Numbered from the stretch's first letter, positions 33,218 to 42,033 are shown. The stretch is 42,086 bases of DNA from Pseudomonadota bacterium (GCA_963204905.1 CAUJJN010000182.1:1-42086), one strand, 5' to 3'. Program-made: numbers and translations. The notes: generated by a model from the sequence alone, not told the origin.

Positions 33218-33231
33218 TCTGACCTCCCCTG

Positions 33232-35235
33232 TCAAGAATGTACTGCGTTCGCTGGTTCGATCGAAACGATCAACTGGCCAGCACGAACGGTCTTGCCTTT
33301 CTCCGCCGCGACCCGGATGACACGCCCGGCGCAAACAGCCTTCAGATCAGTGAACAGTTTCATCGATTCGAGGACCGCCACGGTTTGTCCTGCTTCGACA
33401 GCCTCACCCTCCGCAACCATGACGTCCGCCAGCAGGCCCGGCATCATCGCGGTGATGTTGTTTGGATCGGCACTGCTCGCGGTAGACGCGCTTTCCAGTG
33501 CGGCATCCGCCGTTAGACGAATCTCGAAGCTTGCTTCAACCGACCGGGCACGGATCGCAACCCTATGGCCGTCAACGGCAAATGGTAAGCGATATGTCGT
33601 TTCACCGATCTGAGCGACGAGGATTTTGTCCGTAGTCCTCGCGACTACGGCGAGAACACCATCGCCATCCGTGATCGTGAACTGATCCCGGTCCCCGGCC
33701 ACCATCACGGCCCAGGCATGGTTGTCGTTCTCGACAGTCAGATGGCTGACGCTTGCACGACCGCCGGGCCCGAGCACGCGGAAACCCGATTTCCCAGACC
33801 ACGGCGACGGCTGTTCAGGAGAGCCGCGCGCAATTCTGACGACAAGCGCCGCCATGCGCCGTGCCAGAGTCATGTCTTGCGGATCGAACGCCCAGCCGTT
33901 CGGCCAATTCTCTCCGATCAGCCGGGTCGTGGCACGAGCCCCGGCGAAATCAGCGGTTCGCAGCGCGTCGCACAAGAACGCACGATTGGTCGCTGGTCCC
34001 AGCACGGTGAGTTGCTCAAGCGCGGTCGCGAGTTGCGCAACCGCATGATCCCGATCGCTCCCGACAGCAATGACCTTTGCCAACAAGCTGTCGTAATGAA
34101 GCCCGATCGCAGTCCCCGTCGCGACGCCGCTGTCGATGCGCACATCAGTGGGCGGAGCCCACAGTTCGATGGTGCCGGTATCGGGGCGGAAGCCCTGATC
34201 GGCGCGCTCCGCGGTAAGACGCGCCTGGATCGCGTGAGCGCGACAGACGATATCCTCCTGCTTGAACGGCAGCGCCTCTCCAGCCGCCACCCGCAACTGC
34301 CACTCCACGATATCGAGACCGGTGATCTCCTCCGTCACCGTGTGTTCGACCTGCAGGCGAGTGTTCATTTCGAGAAAGAAGATATCTTCGGTCTTCGCGT
34401 CGACCATGAATTCCATCGTGCCGACCGAGTCGTATCCGATACGCGACCCGAGTTGCAGCGCATGACGATGCAGTGCCTGGCGAGCCTGCTCGGACAAGTT
34501 CGGCGCAGGAGCCTCTTCGAGCAGCTTCTGATTATTTCGCTGAACCGAACAGTCGCGTTCGAAGAGATGCACGAGATTGCCGTGCTTGTCCCCGAGGATC
34601 TGAACCTCGACATGGCGCGGTCTCTCGATCAGTTTTTCAATCAGGAGGCGGCCATCGCCGAACGCGGCCTCCGCCTCGCGACGCGCCGCGACAAGCGCGT
34701 CGCGCAGCCCGACGGCATCATGCACCGGCCGCATTCCCTTGCCGCCTCCGCCGGCCGACGCCTTGATCATCACCGGCAGGCCGACGCGCTCCGCCTCCCT
34801 CGCGAGGCGTTCATCAGTTTGGTCCTCGCCGTCGTAACCCGGCGCGACGGGCACCTCCGCGGCGACAGCCAGACGCTTGGCCTCGATCTTAGATCCCATC
34901 GTCGCGATTGCCTCGACACGCGGGCCGACCCAAACCAGGCCATGCTGCTGGCAGAGTTGCGGCAGATCCGTGCGCTCGGAGAGGAAGCCATATCCGGGAT
35001 GGATGGCATCGGCACCAGCGGCCAGCGCTGCGGCGACAATGCGGTCGGCGCGGAGATAGCTGTCGCGCGCGGGCGCGGGTCCGATCGGCACGGCGACATC
35101 AGCGAGCCTGACATGCATGGCGTCCCGATCCGCGTCTGAATACACGGCAACGGTGCGCAGCCCGAGGCGTTTCGCCGTGCGGATGATACGAACGGCGATT
35201 TCGCCGCGATTGGCGATGAGAAGAGTGCGAAACAT
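33232..35235 (-). CDS. acyl-CoA carboxylase alpha subunit (biotin carboxylase + biotin carrier), methylcrotonyl-CoA carboxylase type
   Basis: A protein of 667 residues. Biotin carboxylase (1-450): LLIANRGEIAVRI, IHPGYGFLSE, SAGGGGKGMR, NTRLQVEHTVTE. A variable linker follows; then the biotin carrier ends the chain, with K626 in ESMKLF. This size and layout fit the alpha subunit of 3-methylcrotonyl-, geranyl- or propionyl-CoA carboxylases. The ATG at 35235 lies 8 nt after the beta subunit stop. With its beta partner it would form an alpha6beta6 enzyme in the cytosol. Methylcrotonyl and geranyl specificity cannot be told apart here. Confidence 0.93.
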   Translation of the reverse strand: MFRTLLIANRGEIAVRIIRTAKRLGLRTVAVYSDADRDAMHVRLADVAVPIGPAPARDSYLRADRIVAAALAAGADAIHPGYGFLSERTDLPQLCQQHGLVWVGPRVEAIATMGSKIEAKRLAVAAEVPVAPGYDGEDQTDERLAREAERVGLPVMIKASAGGGGKGMRPVHDAVGLRDALVAARREAEAAFGDGRLLIEKLIERPRHVEVQILGDKHGNLVHLFERDCSVQRNNQKLLEEAPAPNLSEQARQALHRHALQLGSRIGYDSVGTMEFMVDAKTEDIFFLEMNTRLQVEHTVTEEITGLDIVEWQLRVAAGEALPFKQEDIVCRAHAIQARLTAERADQGFRPDTGTIELWAPPTDVRIDSGVATGTAIGLHYDSLLAKVIAVGSDRDHAVAQLATALEQLTVLGPATNRAFLCDALRTADFAGARATTRLIGENWPNGWAFDPQDMTLARRMAALVVRIARGSPEQPSPWSGKSGFRVLGPGGRASVSHLTVENDNHAWAVMVAGDRDQFTITDGDGVLAVVARTTDKILVAQIGETTYRLPFAVDGHRVAIRARSVEASFEIRLTADAALESASTASSADPNNITAMMPGLLADVMVAEGEAVEAGQTVAVLESMKLFTDLKAVCAGRVIRVAAEKGKTVRAGQLIVSIEPANAVHS

Positions 35236-35243
35236 GCCTGGCC

Positions 35244-36794
35244 CTACATGCGATAGACAGGCCGCGCAGAACGATCGCGCGGCTCGTCGGCGGACAGCGA
35301 CAGGCAAAGCCCGAGGATATCGCGGGTCTGCGCCGGTTCGATGATTCCGTCGTCCCAGAGCCGCGCCGTCGCGTAGTAAGGATCGCTCTGCTCCTCGAAC
35401 TGCGCGCGGGTGCGGCGGTCGAGTTCGGCGATGGCTACTTCATCGCCGCTGCCCTTCAGACTTTGCCGGCGCAGTTCGGTGACGACAGTAGCAGCAACTT
35501 CCGGACTCATGGTGGCAATGCGCGCGTTCGGCCAGGTGAACAGGAAGCGTGGGCGAAAACCACGGCCGCACATGCCGTAATTGCCAGCGCCGTATGATCC
35601 ACCGATCAGCACGGTGTATTTCGGCACGCGCGCATTGGACACGGCATAGACCAGCTTCGCGGAATGCTTGGCAATGCCGGCGCGCTCGGCCTCGGTCCCC
35701 ACCATAAACCCCGTGATGTTCTGGAGGAACAGCAGCGGAATGTGTCGCTGGTCGCACAATTCAATGAAATGCGCACCCTTGACCGACGATTCCGAGAACA
35801 GAACGCCATTGTTGGCAAGAATGCCGATCGGGAAACCGTGGATTCGTGCGAATCCTGTAACAAGCGAAGCCCCATAGGCGGGCTTGAATTCATGCAGGTC
35901 ACCGCCATCGACGATCCGCGAGATCACCGCGCGAACATCGTAAGGTTTTTTCAAATCGACCGGCACCAACGACGCCAGTTCATCCGGATCGCCGGCAGGC
36001 GGCGCGGGCATGAAGGTCGGTTGCGCTACTCGGCGTAACGCGCCGAACCCCAAAACGATTTCACGGAGCCTGCCGATAGCCGCGGTTTCATTGTCGACGA
36101 CGTGATCCGTCACGCCGGACACGGTCGCGTGCATATCCGCGCCACCGAGCGTTTCGCCATCGACAATTTCGTTGATGGCGGCCTTGACGATGGGCGGTCC
36201 GCCGAGATGGATGCGGCCGGTGCCGCGCACCATGACCGACTCATCGGACAACGCCGGAATATATGCGCCGCCCGCGGTGCAGCCACCGAACACGGCGGAA
36301 ACCTGCGGAATGCCCGCCGCCGACATTCGGCATTGATTGTAGAAGGTGCCGCCAAAATGATCGCGATCCGGAAACACCCGATCCTGCTCCGGCAGAAACG
36401 CCCCGCCGCAATCGACCAGATAGATGCAGGGAAGCCGATGCTCCTCCGCGATCTCCTGCGCGCGCAGATGCTTGCGAACGGTTTCGGCGAAAAACGACCC
36501 GCCTTTCACCGTAGCGTCGTTGGCGATCACCATGCACGGCGTATCGTGAATGATACCGATCCCCGTAACGATTCCCGCCGACGGCAACTCGCCGCCATAC
36601 AGGCCGTGGGCGGCGAGTGGCGACAATTCGAGAAACGGGCTACCGACATCAAGCAACAGGTCGACGCGATCACGAACCGGAATCTTGCCGCGCGCACGAT
36701 GACGCTCGACCAGTGCCTCCCCGCCGCCTTGCAGCACAGCCTCGTGCCGGCTCCGCAACGTTTCCACCAACGCCTCAAATCGTGATGCGGTCAT
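35244..36794 (-). CDS. acyl-CoA carboxylase beta subunit (carboxyltransferase), methylcrotonyl-CoA carboxylase type
   Basis: A protein of 516 residues. Features include RHRARGKIPVRDRVDLLLD, DATVKGGSFFAETVRKHLRA, GGAFLPEQDRVFPDRDHFGG, FNQC-like FYNQCRMSA, FGGCTAGGAYIPALSDESV, NNGVLFSESSVKGAHFIELC and LQNITGFMVGTEAERAGIAK. These match the MCC beta family closely. It is the first gene of the beta-alpha-MaoC-CitE operon; the gene diverges from an acyl-CoA dehydrogenase across a 164-nt region containing a TetR-type operator. In leucine breakdown the same carboxylase would act after isovaleryl-CoA dehydrogenase. Confidence 0.93.
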   Translation of the reverse strand: MTASRFEALVETLRSRHEAVLQGGGEALVERHRARGKIPVRDRVDLLLDVGSPFLELSPLAAHGLYGGELPSAGIVTGIGIIHDTPCMVIANDATVKGGSFFAETVRKHLRAQEIAEEHRLPCIYLVDCGGAFLPEQDRVFPDRDHFGGTFYNQCRMSAAGIPQVSAVFGGCTAGGAYIPALSDESVMVRGTGRIHLGGPPIVKAAINEIVDGETLGGADMHATVSGVTDHVVDNETAAIGRLREIVLGFGALRRVAQPTFMPAPPAGDPDELASLVPVDLKKPYDVRAVISRIVDGGDLHEFKPAYGASLVTGFARIHGFPIGILANNGVLFSESSVKGAHFIELCDQRHIPLLFLQNITGFMVGTEAERAGIAKHSAKLVYAVSNARVPKYTVLIGGSYGAGNYGMCGRGFRPRFLFTWPNARIATMSPEVAATVVTELRRQSLKGSGDEVAIAELDRRTRAQFEEQSDPYYATARLWDDGIIEPAQTRDILGLCLSLSADEPRDRSARPVYRM

Positions 36795-36854
36795 CGCGCC
36801 CCTCTCGTCGGCCGATCGCGGGTCCTGGCTTGCTGCCGGCTCGCGAATGTCTTA

Positions 36855-36874
36855 TACCTAACAACTGTTAGATA
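36855..36874. promoter_or_regulatory. TetR-type operator in the divergent carboxylase / dehydrogenase promoter
   Basis: TACCTAACAACTGTTAGATA, with the symmetric core CTAACA-AC-TGTTAG. It matches 16 of 20 bases of the site at 41054-41073. It lies 60 nt from the carboxylase beta start and 84 nt from the dehydrogenase start, in position to control both. Confidence 0.65.
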
Positions 36875-36958
36875 GGGAAGCAGGAAACCCAACCCGCTGC
36901 GACCGGGGTCTCTCCGTCGCGCCGATTGATCGCGGCCGAGGAGAGCAAGGACTCGCAC

Positions 36959-38119
36959 ATGAACAGCATTGCGCGAACGTCGTCTCCGTACTTCAGCACC
37001 GAACACGAGATGCTGCGCGATCAGATCCGTCGCTTTGTCGAGGAGGAGATCAAGCCGCACGGCGACGCATGGGAGCAACGGGGATTCACTCCCCGCGAGG
37101 TGCTGCGGCGCATGGGGTCGCTCGGCTTCTTCGGCATCCGCTATCCGGAAATCTACGGCGGGTCGAACATGGACACGCTGGGCAGTGTCGTATTGGCGGA
37201 AGAACTCGGTCGCTCGACTTTCTCCGGCGTCGCGATCACCGCTCTGGTCCATACCGACATGGCATCTGTTCATGTCTTCAATGCTGGGACCGAAGCTCAG
37301 AAGGCACGATGGATGCCGAGGATCGTGTCAGGTGAAGCCATTTGCGCGGTCGGCGTCACGGAGCCGGACGCCGGCTCTGACGTCAAGGGCATTCGCACCA
37401 CTGCGCGCAAGACCGACGCCGGTTACGTGCTGAACGGCGCCAAGATGTTTATCACCAACGGCGTCCACGCTGATCTTTATTGCGTCGCTGCGAAGACCGG
37501 CGAGTTGTCCGGTGGCAGCAAGGCGATCACGATGTTCCTCATCGAGAAAGGAACGCCCGGCTTTCGCGTCAGCCGCGCGCTGGACAAGCACGGCTGGCGT
37601 TCGTCGGACACCGCCGAACTGGTGTTCGAGGACTGCCTGGTTCCGCACGACGCCGTGCTCGGCGAGGAAGGCAAGGGCTTTTACGCCATCATGCGCAACT
37701 TCCAGAACGAACGCACGGTCATCGGCGCGATGGCGATGGGCGAAGCGCAAGCCGCGCTCGACCTGACGGTGGCTTACCTGAAGACGCGCCGGGCGTTCGG
37801 TGCACCCCTATGGGACAAGCAGGGTATCCGGCAGCGGATTTCCATGCGCGCCGCCGAAGTCGAGGCTGGACGGCAACTTGTCTACGCCGCCGCGTGGGGC
37901 GATGCGCAGGGGCGCGACGTCACGCGTGAAGTCTCGATGGTGAAGGCGTATTGCGGCGAACTGGTGAACGCGGTGATGTACGATTGCCTGCAATTCCATG
38001 GTGGCGCGGGTTTCATGCGCGAAAGCGTCATCGAGCGAATGACGCGCGACGCGCGCGTTCAATCGATCGGCGGCGGGGCAACCGAAGTAATGCTCGAAGA
38101 AGTCGCAAAACGGCTCTGA
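36959..38119 (+). CDS. acyl-CoA dehydrogenase (isovaleryl/short-chain type)
   Basis: A protein of 386 residues. RYPEIYGGSNMD, AICAVGVTEPDAGSDVKGIR (FAD loop), GAKMFITNGVHAD, RRAFGAPLWDKQGIRQRI, QFHGGAGFMRESVIERM and SIGGGATEVMLEEVAKRL give the full pattern, ending in GGATEVM rather than GGTxEI. The ATG at 36959 follows AAGGA by 8 nt. It is divergent from the carboxylase operon and shares its operator, so it likely supplies the 2-enoyl-CoA that the carboxylase uses. Confidence 0.9.
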   Translation: MNSIARTSSPYFSTEHEMLRDQIRRFVEEEIKPHGDAWEQRGFTPREVLRRMGSLGFFGIRYPEIYGGSNMDTLGSVVLAEELGRSTFSGVAITALVHTDMASVHVFNAGTEAQKARWMPRIVSGEAICAVGVTEPDAGSDVKGIRTTARKTDAGYVLNGAKMFITNGVHADLYCVAAKTGELSGGSKAITMFLIEKGTPGFRVSRALDKHGWRSSDTAELVFEDCLVPHDAVLGEEGKGFYAIMRNFQNERTVIGAMAMGEAQAALDLTVAYLKTRRAFGAPLWDKQGIRQRISMRAAEVEAGRQLVYAAAWGDAQGRDVTREVSMVKAYCGELVNAVMYDCLQFHGGAGFMRESVIERMTRDARVQSIGGGATEVMLEEVAKRL

Positions 38120-38164
38120 GGGACGCTGCCAAAGCGACGGACGCGGGAAAGAAAGATAGCCCGT

Positions 38165-38196
38165 TTATAACAGGGGCTGATTATAACAGGGGCTGA
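38165..38196 (+). repeat. perfect 16-bp tandem duplication
   Basis: TTATAACAGGGGCTGA occurs twice, end to end (38165-38180 and 38181-38196), in the 98-nt gap between two convergent genes, and is followed by TCGATCA twice nearby. Its A/T-rich start is unlike the surrounding sequence. It could be a small slippage product, an integration footprint or part of a terminator. Confidence 0.7.
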
Positions 38197-38217
38197 CGAA
38201 TATCGATCAGGTGTCGA

Positions 38218-38859
38218 TCAAGTCCGCCGCGCACCGAAAGCGATCTGCGCAAAATCGCCTGCGATCTTGTCAATCGGCGCGCGCCCCGGACGATACCACT
38301 CGCCGGCCCAGTTCACCGCGCCGAGCAACATCAGACGCGCTGCATCGAGCGACACCTCCTTGGGGATATAACCTGCCTGAGAAGCATCCCGCATCAGGTG
38401 TTGCCAGATATCCTCATAGCGCCGCCGTTCGACGCGGCAAGTTTTGCGGAGTTCCGGCGGAAGGAATGCAAAAGCCCGGATCGACGCTGACGTATAGTCG
38501 CTGTGCTCCAACGAGGACAGCAGGTGAGCCTTGATCGCAGCCTGCAGGCGATCACGCGGCGTCGCCTTATCCGGTAGCGCATCCAGCGCCGCGGTAACGG
38601 CTTTGTTCACAACGAGCACACCCTCGTTGATCACGCGTTCGACGATCGCGTCCTTCGACGGAAAATGGTGATAGATGCTGCCAGCCTTGATGCCGACTCT
38701 TTCGGCAATTGCGCGCGTGGTCGTCGCCTCGTAGCCGCGATGACGCAGCAACCATGCCGTGGCATTGAGGATTTGTCGGGCTCCCCCGTTCTGATCCAGC
38801 GTTTCGGATTTGACGGCGGACGCCTTCGCGGTCCGTGCGGCTGCCTGGCTAATGGTCAC
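38218..38859 (-). CDS. TetR/AcrR family transcriptional regulator
   Basis: A protein of 213 residues. The N-terminal helix-turn-helix (ARQILNATAWLLRHRGYEAT, then AERVGIKAGSIYHHFPSKDAI) is followed by a helical ligand domain of the type that binds acyl-CoAs or fatty acids (LMLLGAVNWAGEWYRPG near the end is typical of TetR_C families). The GTG at 38859 has AAGGAGAG just upstream and no better ATG exists. It is the third gene of a ligase-MaoC-TetR operon whose promoter contains one of two matching operator-like sites, so autorepression is likely. Confidence 0.9.
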   Translation of the reverse strand: MTISQAAARTAKASAVKSETLDQNGGARQILNATAWLLRHRGYEATTTRAIAERVGIKAGSIYHHFPSKDAIVERVINEGVLVVNKAVTAALDALPDKATPRDRLQAAIKAHLLSSLEHSDYTSASIRAFAFLPPELRKTCRVERRRYEDIWQHLMRDASQAGYIPKEVSLDAARLMLLGAVNWAGEWYRPGRAPIDKIAGDFAQIAFGARRT

Positions 38860-38871
38860 CTCTCCTTGCGG

Positions 38872-39339
38872 TCAAACGCTGCCCCACTTCGCTTTCTCAT
38901 GCCGCGTCTTCCGCATCAAGAGGCGTGCGTTACCTTGCTGGAGCAGCTTGTCGTTCTCGTCGACCAATGCGATGGACAATCCCAGCAGGCCATGAGCCGC
39001 GTTGCTTACATTGCGGGTTTCGACGACCTCGATCACGGCGCGGATCGTACTGCCCGGTCGCATCGGCGCCTTGAAGTCCCAGGTGACGCCGAGCAATGCG
39101 ACCACCGTACCGTCGATCAGGTCGAGACGCGAGGCAAGCCCGAACGCGATCCCGATACCCATCGGTCCGTGGGCGACACGGCCGCCGAACCCGGTCGCCG
39201 CCGCGAACACTTCGTCTGTGTGAACCGGATTGTAGTCGCCAGTCAGGCCGGCGAACGTCCCGATGTCGGCCTCCGTAATCGTTCGGGACGGCGTCTCGAA
39301 ACGCTGACCGATGCTGAACTCGTCAAAGAGGCGTCCCAT
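38872..39339 (-). CDS. MaoC family dehydratase/hydratase
   Basis: A protein of 155 residues. FDEFSIGQRFETPSRTITEA, FAGLTGDYNPVHTDEVFAAA with the catalytic D and H (GDYNPVHTD), FGGRVAHGPMGIGIAFGLAS and WDFKAPMRPGSTIRAVIEVV are a complete MaoC/PhaJ pattern. It hydrates trans-2-enoyl-CoA to the (R)-3-hydroxy form. The ATG at 39339 has AAGGAAAG upstream; a TTG one codon earlier is possible. It lies between the CoA ligase (66 nt upstream) and TetR (12 nt downstream). Confidence 0.9.
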   Translation of the reverse strand: MGRLFDEFSIGQRFETPSRTITEADIGTFAGLTGDYNPVHTDEVFAAATGFGGRVAHGPMGIGIAFGLASRLDLIDGTVVALLGVTWDFKAPMRPGSTIRAVIEVVETRNVSNAAHGLLGLSIALVDENDKLLQQGNARLLMRKTRHEKAKWGSV

Positions 39340-39404
39340 CAATTCTTTCCTTCATAAGGCCGCGGGGGCCAAAGTCATGCAAGCAGGCACACCCACTCTG
39401 TCGC

Positions 39405-41033
39405 TTACCTGACCACGGCCTTGGCCTCGTCGCGAAGATCCTTACGGCGGATCTTGCCGGTGATGGTCATCGGCAGCGAGTCGCGAATCTCGATCTGCCG
39501 CGGGTACTCATGGGCCGACAGGCGGGCCTTTACAAATTGCTGCATGTCTTCGCGAAGAGCATCGTCCACCGTCGTCCCGCCGTGCGGAACGACAAACGCC
39601 TTCACCACTTCACCGCGAACCTTGTCCGGCACGCCGACAACAGCGACAAGCGCAACCGCGGGATGCTGCATCAGGCAGTCCTCGATCTCGGTCGGCCCGA
39701 TCCTGTAGCCGCCGGAGATGATGACGTCGTCGTTGCGGCCGTGGAACCAGAAATACCCTTCCGCGTCACGATGGCCGGTATCGCCCGTCAGCAGCCACCC
39801 GTTGCGAAATTTGTCCTCGGTGGCGTCGGGCTTGTTCCAGTAGCGCAGGAAGAACACTGGATCAGGTGCCTTGACGGCGATGATCCCGGTCTCGCCGGGT
39901 TCTACCGGATTTCCCTCCTCGTCCACCACGTCCACGACATGACCGGGCATCGCCCGCCCCATCGATCCATCCTTGAGCGACATGATGGAGGCGCAGTTTC
40001 CGATGGTCAGATTCGCTTCGGTCTGGCCGTAGAATTCATTCATGGTCAGGCCAAACACCTCGCGGCCCCAGCCCAGCATTTCTTCACCGAGCCGTTCGCC
40101 TCCGCTCGCGATCGAGCGCATCGCGTACGAGAAGCGCTCGCGCGGTCGCGTCACCTGACGCATCATCTTGAGCGCGGTCGGGGGCATGAAGGCATTTCGC
40201 ACACCATGCCGACCGATCAATGAGAACGCTTCCTCGGGGTCGAATTTCTTCAGGCGTTTGGCAAGCACCGGGATGCCATGGAACAGCGAAGGCAGCAGGA
40301 CATCCATCAGGCCGCCTGCCCAGGCCCAGTCCGCCGGCGTCCACATGCGATCACCCGGCTGGGGAAAGAAATCATGCGGAAACTCGACACCCGGCATATG
40401 GCCCAGCAGGGTGCGGTGCGCATACAGCACGCCCTTCGGATTTCCCGTCGTGCCCGAAGTATAGACGATGATGGCGGGGTCTTCCGCTGCGGTCTCGACC
40501 ATCGTGTGATGAGGTGACCCGGCCTCGATCAGCCCCGACCATTCAAGTGTCGAGGCGTCAACACGATCGTCGATCGCGATCAATATCGGGCGGGCCGGCA
40601 ACTGATCGCGCAACGGGATCAGTTTCTCCATGCCTTCGGCGTTCGACACCACGACTTTCGCGCCGCTGTCATTGAGCCGATAGGCCAGCGCATCAGGCCC
40701 GAACAGCGTGAATAGCGGCAGCGCGATCGCACCGATCCGATACGCGGCGAGATGCGCGATCAACGCTTCCGGACATTGCGGCAGCAGGATGCCGATCCGG
40801 TCACCACGATTGATGCCCTGCGCCGTCAGCGCATTGGCCAGCCGCCGCGAGTGCTCCTGCAGCACTTCGAAAGTGAAATCGGTAACAGCCCCGTCCGTCG
40901 TCTCGTGAATCAAGGCAGTGCGCCCCGTCCCGACATGCCGATCGCAAACCGCCTCAGCAATATTGAAGCGCGCGGGAATGTTCCAGGAAAAGGCCCCACA
41001 CACGTCTTCGTAGGATCGTCCGGCGAGCGACAT
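39405..41033 (-). CDS. acyl-CoA synthetase (AMP-forming), medium/branched-chain type
   Basis: A protein of 542 residues, intact. IIVYTSGTTGNPKGVLYAHR (ATP binding), NEFYGQTEANL, TGDTGHRDAEGYFWFHGRND, IISGGYRIGPTEIE and PMTITGKIRRKDLRD with the catalytic lysine are all present. It makes acyl-CoA from acid, ATP and CoA. It is first in the operon with MaoC and TetR, and the operator-like site lies 21 nt upstream of the ATG. It resembles the broken ligase at 5951-7594 in motif layout but is a separate paralogue. Confidence 0.93.
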   Translation of the reverse strand: MSLAGRSYEDVCGAFSWNIPARFNIAEAVCDRHVGTGRTALIHETTDGAVTDFTFEVLQEHSRRLANALTAQGINRGDRIGILLPQCPEALIAHLAAYRIGAIALPLFTLFGPDALAYRLNDSGAKVVVSNAEGMEKLIPLRDQLPARPILIAIDDRVDASTLEWSGLIEAGSPHHTMVETAAEDPAIIVYTSGTTGNPKGVLYAHRTLLGHMPGVEFPHDFFPQPGDRMWTPADWAWAGGLMDVLLPSLFHGIPVLAKRLKKFDPEEAFSLIGRHGVRNAFMPPTALKMMRQVTRPRERFSYAMRSIASGGERLGEEMLGWGREVFGLTMNEFYGQTEANLTIGNCASIMSLKDGSMGRAMPGHVVDVVDEEGNPVEPGETGIIAVKAPDPVFFLRYWNKPDATEDKFRNGWLLTGDTGHRDAEGYFWFHGRNDDVIISGGYRIGPTEIEDCLMQHPAVALVAVVGVPDKVRGEVVKAFVVPHGGTTVDDALREDMQQFVKARLSAHEYPRQIEIRDSLPMTITGKIRRKDLRDEAKAVVR

Positions 41034-41053
41034 AGAGCACGACTCTCATGATG

Positions 41054-41073
41054 TACCTAACGATTGGTAGGTA
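41054..41073. promoter_or_regulatory. TetR-type operator upstream of the CoA ligase operon
   Basis: TACCTAACGATTGGTAGGTA: the outer six bases on each side are perfect inverted repeats (TACCTA / TAGGTA). It is the close match of the site at 36855-36874 and lies just upstream of the operon that encodes the TetR protein. Confidence 0.65.
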
Positions 41074-41093
41074 TAACCGAAAGCACTCCCCTC

Positions 41094-41120
41094 AGCAAGC
41101 CATGAGCGAAATGGCTTGCT
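41094..41120 (-). terminator. hairpin after the cyclase gene
   Basis: AGCAAGCCAT (41094-41103), loop GAGCGAA, ATGGCTTGCT (41111-41120): a perfect 10-bp stem about 62 nt past the cyclase stop on the minus strand and before the ligase promoter. No T-run is present. Confidence 0.55.
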
Positions 41121-41182
41121 TGTGGATCGAGGCACGGGGAAACGCGGCGGAATGTGGTTGACCCGACAGGCCACGCGGCTCG

Positions 41183-42007
41183 TCAGGCAATAGCGACGGG
41201 CCGAATGGGCGAACCGGTAGCGCCGGTGAGGCGCAATGGCAGCGCCACGAACAGGATACGCGGCGGGCGCTTCTTCGCAACTTCTTCGAGGTTGAGATTC
41301 TCGATGATGTGGATGCCGGCATCCACCAGCAGGATGGCGTGGACCGAAATGCCGGGCGTCGGCAAGCATTCGAAGCCGGGCGTGTCCGATCCCATCAAGG
41401 TCGCGCCCCGCTCGATCAGCCAGCGCGTCGCCTTCTCGCCGGGACCGGGCATCCCGCCGCGACGGCCGATGAACATCTCCGCGTCCGTCCAGTACTTCGA
41501 CCAACCGGTGCGGATCAGTACCGCATCGCCCGGCCTGATCGTCGCGCCGCTCAACGCCAGCGCAGCCTCGATATCGGCGACGGTGATTTCCTGCGCGGGG
41601 GCGAGACAATCGATGCTCTTGGCGGCGGCAACGTCCAGCACCACCGCGCCCTGAATGATCGGCGGGATATCGGCCACCGAATGCTCACGGTACCCGTCGC
41701 GCGTCTCGACGTCGGCCACGCGCACATCGCCGTGCAGGCAGCCGTTACGGGAGAAATGGCCGAGCGCGTCGATATGCGTGCCGGAATGGCCGGACGTCAC
41801 GATAACCTCGTTGGCGAAACTCGAGCCATCTTCCCGCTTCACCGGATGCGGATCGCCGTGGCGGCGATGCAGCGCGAGCGAATACGGGATGTGCTGGTGA
41901 TAGACCGGCATCGAGGGCGCCATTGCGTGCGACAGCTCCTAAAGCAGCGCACCGGCGGCGACCGCGCCGAGAATGCTGGCATCAAAGCGCGGAAGCTTGC
42001 TTTCCAT
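41183..42007 (-). pseudogene. cyclase-family hydrolase (KynB-like fold) with an early in-frame TAG
   Basis: From the ATG at 42007 (GAGGGAGACGG upstream) the frame would encode 274 residues, the normal family length, starting MESKLPRFDASILGAVAAGA. Codon 23 is TAG (41939-41941), just before ELSHAMAPSMPVYH, the expected N-terminal beta strand. Beyond it the frame stays open to TGA at 41183. The metal-binding motif (H-x3-H-x-D in GHSGTHIDALGHF) and LIRTGWSKYW are intact. A shorter 246-residue product from ATG 41923 is possible, and AGGAG lies 12 nt upstream of it, overlapping the TAG. Family members hydrolyse amides such as N-formylkynurenine or cyclic substrates. It may be decayed, shortened but active, or the TAG may be an error. 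Confidence 0.75.
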
Positions 42008-42033
42008 TGCCGTCTCCCTCTGCGCCGCTCAGC

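Noticed and set aside
33718..35139. Long antisense frame over the biotin carboxylase subunit
   Set aside because: Shadow of the real gene; no motif or ribosome binding site of its own.
5951..42007. TAG recoded as an amino acid, because two conserved genes contain in-frame TAG
   Set aside because: TAG is the ordinary stop of many intact genes here (for example at 224, 7639, 10876, 10881, 14518, 32753 and 35244), so genome-wide recoding is not plausible; mutation or sequence error is simpler.
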